In this document: positions 1 through 7,209 of the stretch, piece by piece
How positions within the stretch are numbered: the stretch's first letter is position 1
Layout: every line of letters begins with the position of its first letter
Assembly (NCBI GenBank): GCA_023300835.1
Contig: JALZVB010000384.1
Location: 1-21,766, forward strand
DNA length: 21,766 nt
Direction of reading: 5' to 3'
DNA from: Saprospiraceae bacterium
Lineage (GTDB): Bacteria; Bacteroidota; Bacteroidia; Chitinophagales; Saprospiraceae
The notes under the pieces: generated by a model
What the model saw: the letters and a program-made list of their open reading frames with translations, nothing else
The model's database searches: none
What the model was told of the DNA's origin: nothing
Position numbers and translations under genes: made by a program

Positions 1-1
1 A

Positions 2-382
2 ACCAAATTGGAAAAGCTTAAAACAGGTAGAAAAGTAACGTTCTTCTATGGAGGTAGGACTAAACAAGAGTTGTTCTACATAGAAGAATTCAGACAAATA
101 GAAAAGCAATTCCCTAATTTCAGGTTTGTTGTAGCCCTAGATAATCCGTTACCAGAAGATAACTGGGAACTCAAGGCACACATAGATGACCCTGCAGGAG
201 ATGGATTCAAAGGTTATGTACACCAAGTTGTTATAGATGAATATCTAAGCAAACATGAGGCACCAGAAGAAGTAGAATTATACTTCTGTGGTCCACCTAT
301 CATGAACAAGTGTATACTAGAAATGGCAGACAACTGGGGTATACCACCAGAGCAAGTTGCCTTTGATGATTTTGGAGGATAA
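2..382 (+). CDS. nqrF: Na+-translocating NADH:quinone reductase subunit F, C-terminal part
   Basis: This is the last ~126 residues of NqrF, the subunit of the sodium-pumping NADH dehydrogenase that takes electrons from NADH through FAD and a 2Fe-2S centre. The reading frame is open to the left edge of the window, so the gene is cut by the window; the TTG at 8 is an internal Leu codon, not a start. What is visible is the NADH-binding half of the ferredoxin-reductase-like module: TFFYGGRTKQELFY, then FRFVVALDNPLPEDNW, then GFKGYVHQVV, the nucleotide-binding YFCGPPIMN, and the characteristic C-terminal end DDFGG just before TAA. The length and ending match the family, so the gene appears intact at its 3' end. 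A strong terminator follows 24 nt after the stop, so nqrF is probably the last gene of the nqr operon. The upstream nqrA-E genes lie outside the window. Confidence 0.94.
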   Translation, partial: TKLEKLKTGRKVTFFYGGRTKQELFYIEEFRQIEKQFPNFRFVVALDNPLPEDNWELKAHIDDPAGDGFKGYVHQVVIDEYLSKHEAPEEVELYFCGPPIMNKCILEMADNWGIPPEQVAFDDFGG

Positions 383-406
383 CATAAACCAAAATAGATT
401 TTGCAA

Positions 407-439
407 GCCATTCAGTTAATTCTGAATGGCTTTTTTTTT
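407..439 (+). terminator. Rho-independent terminator of nqrF
   Basis: A perfect 9-bp stem (GCCATTCAG at 407-415 with CTGAATGGC at 422-430) has a 6-nt loop and is followed directly by nine T residues (431-439). It starts 24 nt after the nqrF stop, as expected for the end of the nqr operon. Confidence 0.92.
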
Positions 440-492
440 GTTCACCTTAGAATAGATGTGATCTATATGTCACATTATAGATGCAAATGCCC

Positions 493-575
493 CATGTAGG
501 GGGATTGTAGGTTCACTGGAGCTACGCTGTAGTAGGGTACTAAAAGGGACACAGCTACAATTATCTGTCCTATAG
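493..575 (+). promoter_or_regulatory. Conserved leader/promoter element of small secreted-protein cassette, copy 1
   Basis: This 83-nt stretch aligns without gaps to 9635-9717 in front of the paralogous gene. Identical or near-identical blocks are CATGTAG (493-499), TGTAG (506-510), GCTGTAGTAG (526-535) and TGTCCTATAG (566-575); the intervening 6, 15 and 30 nt are much less conserved but keep their lengths. I count about 48 of 83 positions identical. Exact spacing between blocks suggests a promoter plus regulator sites, or a structured 5' UTR. It ends 16 nt before the ATG at 592. I see no match to the Bacteroidetes TAnnTTTG promoter element, so I cannot place the transcription start. The function is inferred only from conservation. 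Confidence 0.55.
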
Positions 576-591
576 GTACAAACAGTATAAC

Positions 592-957
592 ATGAAAAAT
601 CTACTTACTATATTAATTTCGCTACTTGCTGCAACAATAATGACAGCAACAACGACACCAGATGCTAAGTTGATAGCTAACGAGGATGTAGAGTTAGTTG
701 CAGTTGATATGGAGGGACATGAGTTGTTTGAGTCAGCTATATACGATACATCAGAGGAGTTAATTGTTCTGAAAACTAAGTCAAAAGTTCAGGTTATCCA
801 GATATTTAATGCTGCAGGGGAGTTAGAATTCCAACTACCTGTGATGTCGAATAAAGTAAGTATATCTAAAGCCATATTCTCTAGAGGAGAAAGTCAATTC
901 AGTTTTGTTATGGATAGCACAGCAGATGTCTATATGACAACTATTACTGTAAGATAA
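592..957 (+). CDS. Small secreted beta-rich protein, paralogue 1 (unknown function)
   Basis: This 121-residue protein has a clear N-terminal signal sequence (MKNLLTILISLLAATIMTA, residues 1-19) and a mature part of ~100 residues with no cysteines. I do not recognise a named family. It is about 59% identical over 97 residues to the protein at 9736-10113, with the strongest block at roughly 69-95 (IQIFNAxGxLEFQLPVMSN, then VSISKAxFSxGES). The pattern of strand, FNxxGxLEF turn, second strand, then a short C-terminal strand resembles the small beta-sandwich of T9SS C-terminal domains, but without the YPNP entry motif; this is an inference. The start is supported by the equivalent ATG and signal peptide in the paralogue. 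It has its own conserved leader and terminator, so it is a single-gene transcription unit. Probable location: periplasm or cell exterior. Confidence 0.85.
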   Translation: MKNLLTILISLLAATIMTATTTPDAKLIANEDVELVAVDMEGHELFESAIYDTSEELIVLKTKSKVQVIQIFNAAGELEFQLPVMSNKVSISKAIFSRGESQFSFVMDSTADVYMTTITVR

Positions 958-1011
958 AAAGGGATAGAATTCTAAAGGTAAATAAAGGGACTAGTCATCT
1001 CACAAAGTCAT

Positions 1012-1046
1012 AAAAAAAGCTGCTCAATATACTGAGTAGCTTTTTT
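1012..1046. terminator. Bidirectional terminator between convergent genes
   Basis: An A7 tract (1012-1018), an 8-bp stem GCTGCTCA/TGAGTAGC with one G-T pair (1019-1026 and 1033-1040), a 6-nt loop and a T6 tract (1041-1046) can terminate both the secreted-protein gene on the plus strand and the methyltransferase-like gene ending at 1070 on the minus strand. The stem begins 64 nt after the first base of the stop codon, exactly as in the second cassette. Confidence 0.88.
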
Positions 1047-1069
1047 AGTTTATAGGTAACATGTTTAGC

Positions 1070-1774
1070 CTAGCGTTGAGCAAAAACCATAAATTGATAT
1101 TCTAATGACGTGTCGTCACTAGTTATATTCCCAAACCCTGCTTGTGATAATTGATCTTCTAATACATGTAAATATTCTCTTTCGTTATATGGAGGCGCAT
1201 GAACATAGTCAGGCATTTTCTTAGTCTTATAGTCTACGATTACAACCTGGCCATCAGTTTTGAGAGAAGTCTTTAACTCTTTGAAGTAAGCCACTCTATT
1301 ATCTATGTAGGCGACTGTATTAACTATTAATATAATATCTGTCTCATTATTATTCAATCTAGAGTTGTCTGGCGTTACGAGCCTTACATCAAGTTTTTTT
1401 GCGAGAGCTGGACGCAGAGATGATTTGAAACCATTTAGGATCTTAACCTTGTCCTTATCGATGTCCAAAGCAATGACTTTAGCACTTTTGGGTAATAATC
1501 TTAGAGAGAAATAGCCTATTCCTGCTCCTAGATCCGCAACGACCTTATCTTCTAAGTCTCCTAGTTTGGATATAACATCATCAGGTTTTTGCCATAATCG
1601 TCTGCCATCTGCTGAAATGGCTTCACCTGTAATTTCTTCACCAGAATCTGCTGGAGAATTCTCTATTATTGTAGATGGGGGAGACACTGAAACTTCAGTA
1701 GATTCTTTCTTTTTATCATTGCAGCCGAAACAACACAATACCAAACAACACAGGATAATATTTATACTTCTCAT
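1070..1774 (-). CDS. Exported class I SAM-dependent methyltransferase-like lipoprotein
   Basis: This 234-residue protein begins with a hydrophobic signal that runs into cysteines (MRSINIILCCLVLCCFGC, Cys18 the likely lipidated residue) followed by a charged, low-complexity linker (about 20-50). The rest is a Rossmann methyltransferase domain: motif I VADLGAGIGYFS at 79-90, the acidic end of strand beta2 in ALDID at 102-106, and a DIILIVNTVAYI segment at 146-157 corresponding to motif IV. The substrate is unknown. The odd feature is the export signal, because S-adenosylmethionine is a cytoplasmic cofactor. Similar lipoprotein-plus-methyltransferase proteins are familiar in Bacteroidota genomes, but I know of no settled role. 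It stands alone, divergent from the T9SS gene at 2183 and convergent with the small secreted-protein gene. The lipobox is imperfect (CFGC), so lipidation is probable rather than certain. Confidence 0.85.
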   Translation of the reverse strand: MRSINIILCCLVLCCFGCNDKKKESTEVSVSPPSTIIENSPADSGEEITGEAISADGRRLWQKPDDVISKLGDLEDKVVADLGAGIGYFSLRLLPKSAKVIALDIDKDKVKILNGFKSSLRPALAKKLDVRLVTPDNSRLNNNETDIILIVNTVAYIDNRVAYFKELKTSLKTDGQVVIVDYKTKKMPDYVHAPPYNEREYLHVLEDQLSQAGFGNITSDDTSLEYQFMVFAQR

Positions 1775-2182
1775 TAAGTGTTAAAATTAACGAAGTAATG
1801 TCTGTTAATCTAATTTTCTGATAGACTTTGATGGAATCGTGTAAACTTGGAGTTTTATAATCCCGTTGACCTTGATTCATTGCATAATCTGGAACGTTTA
1901 ACACAATGTCTTATGTAACTATATTAAGATACTTAAGATAATTAAGTCTAGCTGCTAGGTCATTTTGTATATCAAAATGACTTTGAATAGATTATTCAAA
2001 TTTTATTTATGAATAACAACTAGAAATGTATCCACCCAACATTACAGATATAATGTTCCCAAAGACATATAAGTTGATTTAAATATAAATTATTATTGTC
2101 TAGGGTAAAATAGTTAGTACGAAATTGTATTTTGTAATTGACCAGTTATTTATAATCAATTGAGGTAGTAAAAAAACACCAT
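1775..2182. other. 408-bp divergent intergenic region
   Basis: This gap separates the minus-strand methyltransferase-like lipoprotein from the plus-strand T9SS protein, so it must hold both promoters. It is very AT-rich. The only clear structure is the inverted repeat at 1959-1981, listed separately. The segment TATTTTG at 2129-2135 is close to, but one base short of, the Bacteroidetes -7 element and is not called. I see no RNA gene and no convincing small coding frame. Confidence 0.6.
1959..1981. repeat. Perfect 9-bp inverted repeat, possible operator
   Basis: GTCATTTTG (1959-1967), spacer TATAT, CAAAATGAC (1973-1981). It lies between two divergent genes and has no T-tract on either strand, so it fits a binding site for a dimeric regulator better than a terminator. 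Confidence 0.4.
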
Positions 2183-2995
2183 ATGAAACGATTAATTTTA
2201 ATATTAGTAATAATGTCTTTGTCTAAAATTCAATTCGGACAGATTAGAAATGGTGAATTTGATAATTGGGAGACGATTGATTCTTCAGGACAGCCATACC
2301 AGGATCTTGTAGGTTGGGATACGAATAACGAAGGCAATGGATTTGGTTTTGCAGTTACAGCAAGTTTTGAAATTATTGAAAATAATGATGCAGGAGTTGA
2401 AATTACAGCTTCTTATTCGGGTTTAGATGGGCTATATAGCGGCATTATTAGTCAGACAATTGACTTTAAAGGATTGGTTGAAATCAACTACCTATCTAAG
2501 TGCGATAGCATATATGAAAGAGGGGCCTGCGTCGTGAATATATATGATGCCTCAGATGATATAATTTATACAGACAGTATAATGCAGGTAGAGACTAATT
2601 ATACAACTAAATCAATCGATGTTAGCCAGTTGTCATTGGATAACTCAGATGTTATTACCGTTGAATTTAGAGCTTTTGGGCAACAAGGTATGTGGGAAGA
2701 TTTTCAAGCATATTCTGAGTTTAATTTGCTTAGCGTTAATGCTAATTATATTTCAAATAGTCTAGACGAGAATTTGACAATAATTAAAACATACCCAAAT
2801 CCATTTGATAAAGAAATTGTAATTGAAGTCGAAGACAATAAACTGATTCATTACAAATTGTTTGACTCGCAAGGAACATTAGTTAAGACAGGATTTGACA
2901 ACACTATTTCGACTATAGATTTGGTTAACGGACATTACGTCTTGGAGGTAATTAACGGATTAGAAGTTTATACTAAGCAATTTATAAAACTATAA
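2183..2995 (+). CDS. Secreted protein with T9SS type A sorting domain
   Basis: This 270-residue protein has an N-terminal signal (MKRLILILVIMSLSKIQFGQ) for Sec export and a C-terminal type A T9SS sorting domain at residues ~198-270: the entry motif TYPNPF (203-208), strand KLFDSQGTLVKTG, and the ending STIDLVNGHYVLEVINGLEVYTKQFIKL region typical of the Por secretion tail. The tail directs passage through the outer membrane and cell-surface attachment or release. The middle (about 21-190) starts NGEFDNWE and contains GWDTNNEG; it looks like a beta-sandwich of the kind seen in surface and carbohydrate-binding proteins of Bacteroidota, but I cannot name a family. It has no operon partners, with 187 bp or more on each side. 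The cargo function is unknown. Confidence 0.85.
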   Translation: MKRLILILVIMSLSKIQFGQIRNGEFDNWETIDSSGQPYQDLVGWDTNNEGNGFGFAVTASFEIIENNDAGVEITASYSGLDGLYSGIISQTIDFKGLVEINYLSKCDSIYERGACVVNIYDASDDIIYTDSIMQVETNYTTKSIDVSQLSLDNSDVITVEFRAFGQQGMWEDFQAYSEFNLLSVNANYISNSLDENLTIIKTYPNPFDKEIVIEVEDNKLIHYKLFDSQGTLVKTGFDNTISTIDLVNGHYVLEVINGLEVYTKQFIKL

Positions 2996-3269
2996 ATTAT
3001 ATGAGATTAATAGTCAGGCAACATCCAGTTGTTTATAGCATTTTCTTTATACACAACACATGAATAAATATAGAATAGAAAACATCAAAGAGAGACTTTC
3101 ACATTTTGAATTAAGTCTGGGCATAAGAAAGTTATCCAATCCAAGTATTAATACTGACTAGACATAAGTTGTTTGGTTTAGGTTAAGAAGTATCTCATTT
3201 TGTCTAAAGGTCTGAATGGTCGCATTACTGAGATTATCGAAGAAATGACTCTGGTCTAAAAAAATAAAA

Positions 3270-3797
3270 ATGCTCGATTCTATTAATATTGCCAAGTTTA
3301 AACTTCCTATTGCAGATAAGATTTCAATTGTCTTATTTGTTTTGTTAATAGGTTTTGGGAATTCAGTATTCAGCCAGAATTCTTTTTATGAGCCTGAAAA
3401 GACTCACGTTGAGCTAGGATTTTCTGCAGGTTATGTGATTTTTTCTACAGATGTTCAGATTTCTGCTACTTTTATTAGAAGAGTTTCGGATCACTTTGTG
3501 CTAGAATTTAAACCTGTAGTGGGATTCGTTAAGACAGCATTTCTGTTTAATGGTCAATCAAGTTCTAAGTTTACATATTATGGTGGAATGGCAGGAGTGA
3601 ACTTTGGAAAGAAAAACAACTTTTTAGAATTGACTACAGGAGCTGCTTATGCGACTAACCTAAAGCAATATTCACTGGATTCTCATTTTTTGTCACTCTG
3701 GACAGTAGGATATAAGCATAAATTTGAATATTTGTCGTTAAGAATAGGTTTGGGTTTTCCGCAAGGGCTTTACATAGGTTTTAACTTTGCGTTGTGA
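3270..3797 (+). CDS. Predicted small outer-membrane beta-barrel protein
   Basis: This 175-residue protein has a long N-terminal region with a signal segment at ~19-35 ending in SVFSQ. The mature part alternates polar and hydrophobic/aromatic residues in short strands (VELGFSAGYVIFS, FVLEFKPVVGFVKTAF, FTYYGGMAGVNFG, FLELTTGAAYAT, LSLRIGLGFPQGLYIGFNFAL) and ends in an aromatic-containing strand, as outer-membrane barrels do. Six to eight strands would fit the length. I do not recognise a specific family. The only in-frame ATG gives an unusually long n-region before the hydrophobic core, so an alternative start codon inside the first ~18 codons is possible. The neighbours are orphan genes in the same direction, without tight spacing. 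Confidence 0.75.
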   Translation: MLDSINIAKFKLPIADKISIVLFVLLIGFGNSVFSQNSFYEPEKTHVELGFSAGYVIFSTDVQISATFIRRVSDHFVLEFKPVVGFVKTAFLFNGQSSSKFTYYGGMAGVNFGKKNNFLELTTGAAYATNLKQYSLDSHFLSLWTVGYKHKFEYLSLRIGLGFPQGLYIGFNFAL

Positions 3798-3949
3798 TAA
3801 TGGATAGGATGTTTTAATAGTTTTTAATTTATTATAAGATTGATAAAGTCTCTGAAGAGACATATAGTCTCGCTAATAGAAATTTCTTTTTGGATATTTC
3901 CGTTTAGCTCCTTTCACAACTTAGAATTTCATTTTATCTTACACTTATT

Positions 3950-4705
3950 ATGAAGAATGTAATTGTTGTATGTGTTCTATTGTCTTTACTTTCGTGCAAT
4001 AATGATGTAGATACAGAATTGGATAATAACAACCTATCCGATTACATTACGATAAATAGTGATCTTGAGATTACAGATCTTATTGCTTGTGCTGGTGGAA
4101 GAGAAGAAGGATTATTCAATAACGTAGATGAACCAACTTCAGTTTTCTTTTACCCAGTTAATAATGCCAGTGATTTTCGATATTTCGAATCTGATATTTT
4201 ATCTGATTCTATTGACTATTCAAATTATACGGCTAAGGAGTTAACCAGTGAGCCTGTTTTCAATGGCTACTTATGGCGGTTCAATAATATTCCCTTTGAA
4301 GGTGAACGGATGGGTATTGTCACTTACAGAACGTCTGGGAAACTCCATGTATGTAACCCCATACGCTTAAAGACAAATGTCAAACCAACAGAAATAAATG
4401 CTGAATTAGGAGAGGTTATTGAATCTGGTGTAAATCCGATGTTTTCGTGGGAGGATGGAATCGTCGCAGAAAATGATATTTACTTTCAAGTTATTTCGGA
4501 CAGTGAAGGAAATCTTGTTTCAGGGACATATACGCTAGAAAAGAATTTTACTTTCTATGACTTAAGCAATGTTGTATTGAACATCACAGATACGCTGGTC
4601 ACGCCAGTGTTGAATCCTGGAGAGAATTATACATTCACTATGATGGGAGTAAGTGAAGACAATTGGGTTAACTTATTTATTGAAAAAGCATTCAGTGCTA
4701 ATTAA
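3950..4705 (+). CDS. Hypothetical lipoprotein
   Basis: This 251-residue protein has a clear lipoprotein signal (MKNVIVVCVLLSLLSC, lipobox LLSC with Cys16) followed by an Asn/Asp-rich linker, the usual Bacteroidota arrangement for outer-membrane lipoproteins. The mature part reads as beta-rich, with a DLIACAGGREEGLF segment near 46-59, and a second half (about 145-240) that looks like an Ig/Fn3-type sandwich (PMFSWEDGIVAENDIYFQV, NPGENYTFTMMGVSEDNW). Four cysteines are present in total. I do not recognise the family and give no function. It converges with the dacB operon, with a 66-bp gap in which I see no canonical terminator. Confidence 0.78.
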   Translation: MKNVIVVCVLLSLLSCNNDVDTELDNNNLSDYITINSDLEITDLIACAGGREEGLFNNVDEPTSVFFYPVNNASDFRYFESDILSDSIDYSNYTAKELTSEPVFNGYLWRFNNIPFEGERMGIVTYRTSGKLHVCNPIRLKTNVKPTEINAELGEVIESGVNPMFSWEDGIVAENDIYFQVISDSEGNLVSGTYTLEKNFTFYDLSNVVLNITDTLVTPVLNPGENYTFTMMGVSEDNWVNLFIEKAFSAN

Positions 4706-4771
4706 TATTTTGATGACTCTGTTGTTAATTATTAAAGATGTATTCTAGTCAAAAGTTGTGTCAGTAAAGTA

Positions 4772-6226
4772 TCAGCCATAATTATAAATGTCTCTAATAA
4801 TCTGATCTAGTTTCGATCTCACGTCTCTCCCTTTATCAGAGAACCCGTTCACGATAAGACAGAAACTTAAAGTCTTACCAGATTTGGTTTCAACATAGCC
4901 CGTGTAAGATTGTACTGCTGACATGCTACCGCTTTTGACCCAGACTTTTCCTTTGGCTGGACTTCCTTTGAGTAACCCCTTTACAGTCCCTTCTATTCCG
5001 CCTCTTGGTAATCTCTTTTTAAGTTGGTCTATATCTATGTCCTTACTTATGCCGGCTAGGAAACCAGCTAGAGATTTACTTGAAATAAGATTCCTTGCAG
5101 AGAGCCCACTGCCGTCATGGAATTGCAAGTCATTGGTTTTTAGTTTGTATTTTCTTATTAATTTTTTAACAGCAGCTATCCCATTTTGGCCGCTGCCTTG
5201 ACCTCTTTTTTTGAGACCTATCATTTTCAAAATAGACTCAGTATATAGATTGTTACTTTCTAGATTAGCTCGTCTTACAATATCTGTAAGGGTAGGAGAG
5301 AATAAAGTATCGAGGGTCTTATACTTTAGTTTCCGCGGTCTGAATATGGTTTCAATATCTTTAGATTGTATGTTTATTTTTTTTAATTTTTTCTGAAGAT
5401 GTTGTCCAAAAAATAATGGCGGATCTGGGATCGAACCTTTTATTTTAAATAAACCTTGACCTGCTGGTATCGTTCCGACAATTCTCTTGTCAAAGTTATA
5501 AGGCCCTCCGAATATGTATGCATTATCTCCTGAGCCTACGCTATCTATCGAGACTTCGTTAGATAGATTCAACCCTGGGACCTTAGGTTCAATTCCTTTT
5601 ATTTTGGATAGAGCGCCTATCTGTTTTCTATTGCTAAAATATACGGCATATTCGTTTTCGTTAACATTCAAGCCCCATGCACCTGATGCATAATAGTTAC
5701 CTAGGTCATTCCATTGCCACGATGGAGCGATCGGATAACTGTCATAGATCGACTCATCTACTATGATTTTCCCATTGATACATTTAATGCCTTTTTCTAA
5801 GATAGTATTGGCTATATCGGTAAGGACTTCATTGAAGTCCATGTTAGAATTTATACGATCTGATCCTAGAGTAGGGTCACCACCACCGATTATATAGATG
5901 TCTCCATCTAGGGTTCCTTCGTCGTTAATTATACCATTGTAGGCAACAATCGTTTTGAACCTAAAGTCTTCTCCCAGATAGTGAAGTCCACCAAAAGTTG
6001 TAAATAGCTTTAATGAAGATGCAGGTACAACTACTTTATCTGACCTGTGTTCTGCTACCTCTTTTTGTGTAGCAAGGTCATATACAGAGAAAGAAAGATT
6101 GCATGGCGCAAATGTTTTAGAATTGGCAGCCTTGTTAATCTTAGTCTGGAGAACGGACTGTGCATTTAGCAATGTACACGTCGTCGAGAATAATATTACT
6201 AGTAACCTAAGTAGAAATTGTTTCAT
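4772..6226 (-). CDS. dacB: D-alanyl-D-alanine carboxypeptidase/endopeptidase, PBP4 (peptidase S13)
   Basis: This 484-residue exported penicillin-binding protein trims or cleaves peptidoglycan cross-links in the periplasm. A signal peptide (1-22, ending LLNAQ) is followed by the S13 fold. The three penicillin-binding motifs are intact: SSLK with catalytic Ser70 and Lys73, SNN at 324-326, and KSG at 431-433 inside VKSGSM. Family marks IGGGDPTLGS (113-122) and FHDGSGLS (369-376) are also present. The length agrees with bacterial PBP4. The start is the only reasonable one, giving a normal signal peptide, and overlaps the end of the upstream M14 gene by 20 nt, which implies translational coupling within a rimK - M14 - dacB operon. 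Its placement next to glutamate-ligase and aspartoacylase genes is notable, though a direct link is only inferred. Confidence 0.95.
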   Translation of the reverse strand: MKQFLLRLLVILFSTTCTLLNAQSVLQTKINKAANSKTFAPCNLSFSVYDLATQKEVAEHRSDKVVVPASSLKLFTTFGGLHYLGEDFRFKTIVAYNGIINDEGTLDGDIYIIGGGDPTLGSDRINSNMDFNEVLTDIANTILEKGIKCINGKIIVDESIYDSYPIAPSWQWNDLGNYYASGAWGLNVNENEYAVYFSNRKQIGALSKIKGIEPKVPGLNLSNEVSIDSVGSGDNAYIFGGPYNFDKRIVGTIPAGQGLFKIKGSIPDPPLFFGQHLQKKLKKINIQSKDIETIFRPRKLKYKTLDTLFSPTLTDIVRRANLESNNLYTESILKMIGLKKRGQGSGQNGIAAVKKLIRKYKLKTNDLQFHDGSGLSARNLISSKSLAGFLAGISKDIDIDQLKKRLPRGGIEGTVKGLLKGSPAKGKVWVKSGSMSAVQSYTGYVETKSGKTLSFCLIVNGFSDKGRDVRSKLDQIIRDIYNYG

Positions 6227-7160
6227 AACCTATATGGAAAAGTGCATCTCCGTGATTCACGACGGAGGCATTGTTGTGTCCGATAATATAACCGTCTTTG
6301 GGTGCGACAACAGTCACAGATATTTTACCATTTATATCATTAATAGTACCTAGTTTATCTCCTTTACTGACCTTATTTCCCGACTTGATAGTCCACAGAA
6401 ATATACCAGCATTAGAAGCTCTTACCCAGGTTGTTTTTTTTATAACAATGGTGTTACTAGTCGTTTGTAAGTTTTTAGGAATTTTAAGGTGACCGAGGTG
6501 TCCTAGACAACGCATAAGACCTTCATACCCAATAAGAATTGAGTTCCTATTTATCCTAATAGACTCACCACCTTCATATATAAGTGAAGGGATTTTCATG
6601 TCCTTAGTAATCTTTCTTAATGATTTTGGAATGACCCCACTTTCTACTGTATATGGGGCACAGAAAACCTTTGCCAATTTAGCCGAGTCCTCATCTGACT
6701 TAGTATACCTGACTTGCGGAAAATTATATCTAGAGTCACCACCTGTATGGAAGTCAAACATATAATTAACATTAGGCAAAATATTTTTGGTCAGTACTCT
6801 AGCAATACGGGAAGCTAGTGAACCTATCTTAGTGCCAGGAAAACTTCTGTTAACGTCCCTGCCACCGGGAACTTCTCGTTCTGCATTATTGAAACCATAT
6901 ATATTGAGTAAGGGAATTACAATAAGGCTTCCCTTCTGTAATGAGCCTATCACATCTGTGGATAGAAATCGTCTTACAATTTCGATTCCATTTACTTCAT
7001 CTCCATGGATACCAGCTAATATCAGAGTTGATGGGCCTGCTTTCTTACTTCTGAAAACATGTGCATCTACAGTTATTTTAATATTTGACGGAAGTCTACC
7101 TACATCAAGTTGGACAATACCATTCTCTCCTCTACTAAAAGATTGCATGTCGATAACCAT
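6207..7160 (-). CDS. Succinylglutamate desuccinylase/aspartoacylase (AstE/AspA) family zinc hydrolase
   Basis: This 317-residue protein belongs to the M14-like AstE/AspA family of zinc amidohydrolases, which split an acyl or amino-acyl amide bond. Zinc ligands are seen in GIHGDEVNG (His52, Glu55) and FDFHTGG (His138); the substrate-binding GGRDVNRSFPG (Asp102, Asn104, Arg105) and the catalytic Glu in YEGG (Glu196) are present. The last ~70 residues (WVRASNAGIF to DALFHIG) form a lipoyl-like beta barrel, as in the longer members of this family. I chose the ATG at 7160 because it has the best ribosome-binding site in the window (AAGGAGG, 5 nt before) and gives a family-like N-terminus; the longer start at 7226 would add 22 very basic residues and overlap rimK. 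Pairing with RimK is a known conserved neighbourhood, so the substrate may be a glutamylated product, but this is inferred. Confidence 0.9.
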   Translation of the reverse strand: MVIDMQSFSRGENGIVQLDVGRLPSNIKITVDAHVFRSKKAGPSTLILAGIHGDEVNGIEIVRRFLSTDVIGSLQKGSLIVIPLLNIYGFNNAEREVPGGRDVNRSFPGTKIGSLASRIARVLTKNILPNVNYMFDFHTGGDSRYNFPQVRYTKSDEDSAKLAKVFCAPYTVESGVIPKSLRKITKDMKIPSLIYEGGESIRINRNSILIGYEGLMRCLGHLGHLKIPKNLQTTSNTIVIKKTTWVRASNAGIFLWTIKSGNKVSKGDKLGTINDINGKISVTVVAPKDGYIIGHNNASVVNHGDALFHIGYETIST

Positions 7161-7165
7161 GATAT

Positions 7166-7172
7166 CCTCCTT
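7166..7172 (-). promoter_or_regulatory. Strong Shine-Dalgarno sequence deciding the M14 start
   Basis: On the minus strand AAGGAGG ends 5 nt before the ATG at 7160. Such a strong site is rare in Bacteroidota and is not seen before most other genes here. It argues for the internal ATG over the upstream ATG at 7226. Confidence 0.6.
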
Positions 7173-7209
7173 CACTTTATTCTTGGCCTTACCCATCATC
7201 TTCTTACTT

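Noticed and set aside
494..509. CCCC...GGGG mini-hairpin near the first leader element as a possible riboswitch
   Set aside because: The paralogous leader does not conserve the C or G runs, so the pairing is not supported by covariation.
1716..1904. 62-codon minus-strand frame overlapping the start of the methyltransferase-like gene
   Set aside because: It has no signal, motif or homologue I recognise and overlaps a clear lipoprotein signal sequence in another frame.
2138..2144. TTGACCA, the same as a hipBA operator half-site
   Set aside because: There is no matching right arm at the correct distance, and a 7-bp match is expected by chance in this much DNA.
3060..3161. A 33-codon frame (MNKYRIENIKERLSHFELS...) in the gap before 3270, followed by another short open stretch ending in MTLV
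   Set aside because: It could be the remnant of a small helix-turn-helix protein, but it is too short, has no recognisable motif and no supporting context.
3848..3861. Small hairpin GTCTCT-GA-AGAGAC after the gene ending at 3797
   Set aside because: The 2-nt loop is too tight and there is no T-tract, so it is not a terminator; nothing else supports a function.
4923..5201. 92-codon open frame on the plus strand
   Set aside because: Antisense to dacB, which has all three penicillin-binding motifs; a shadow frame.
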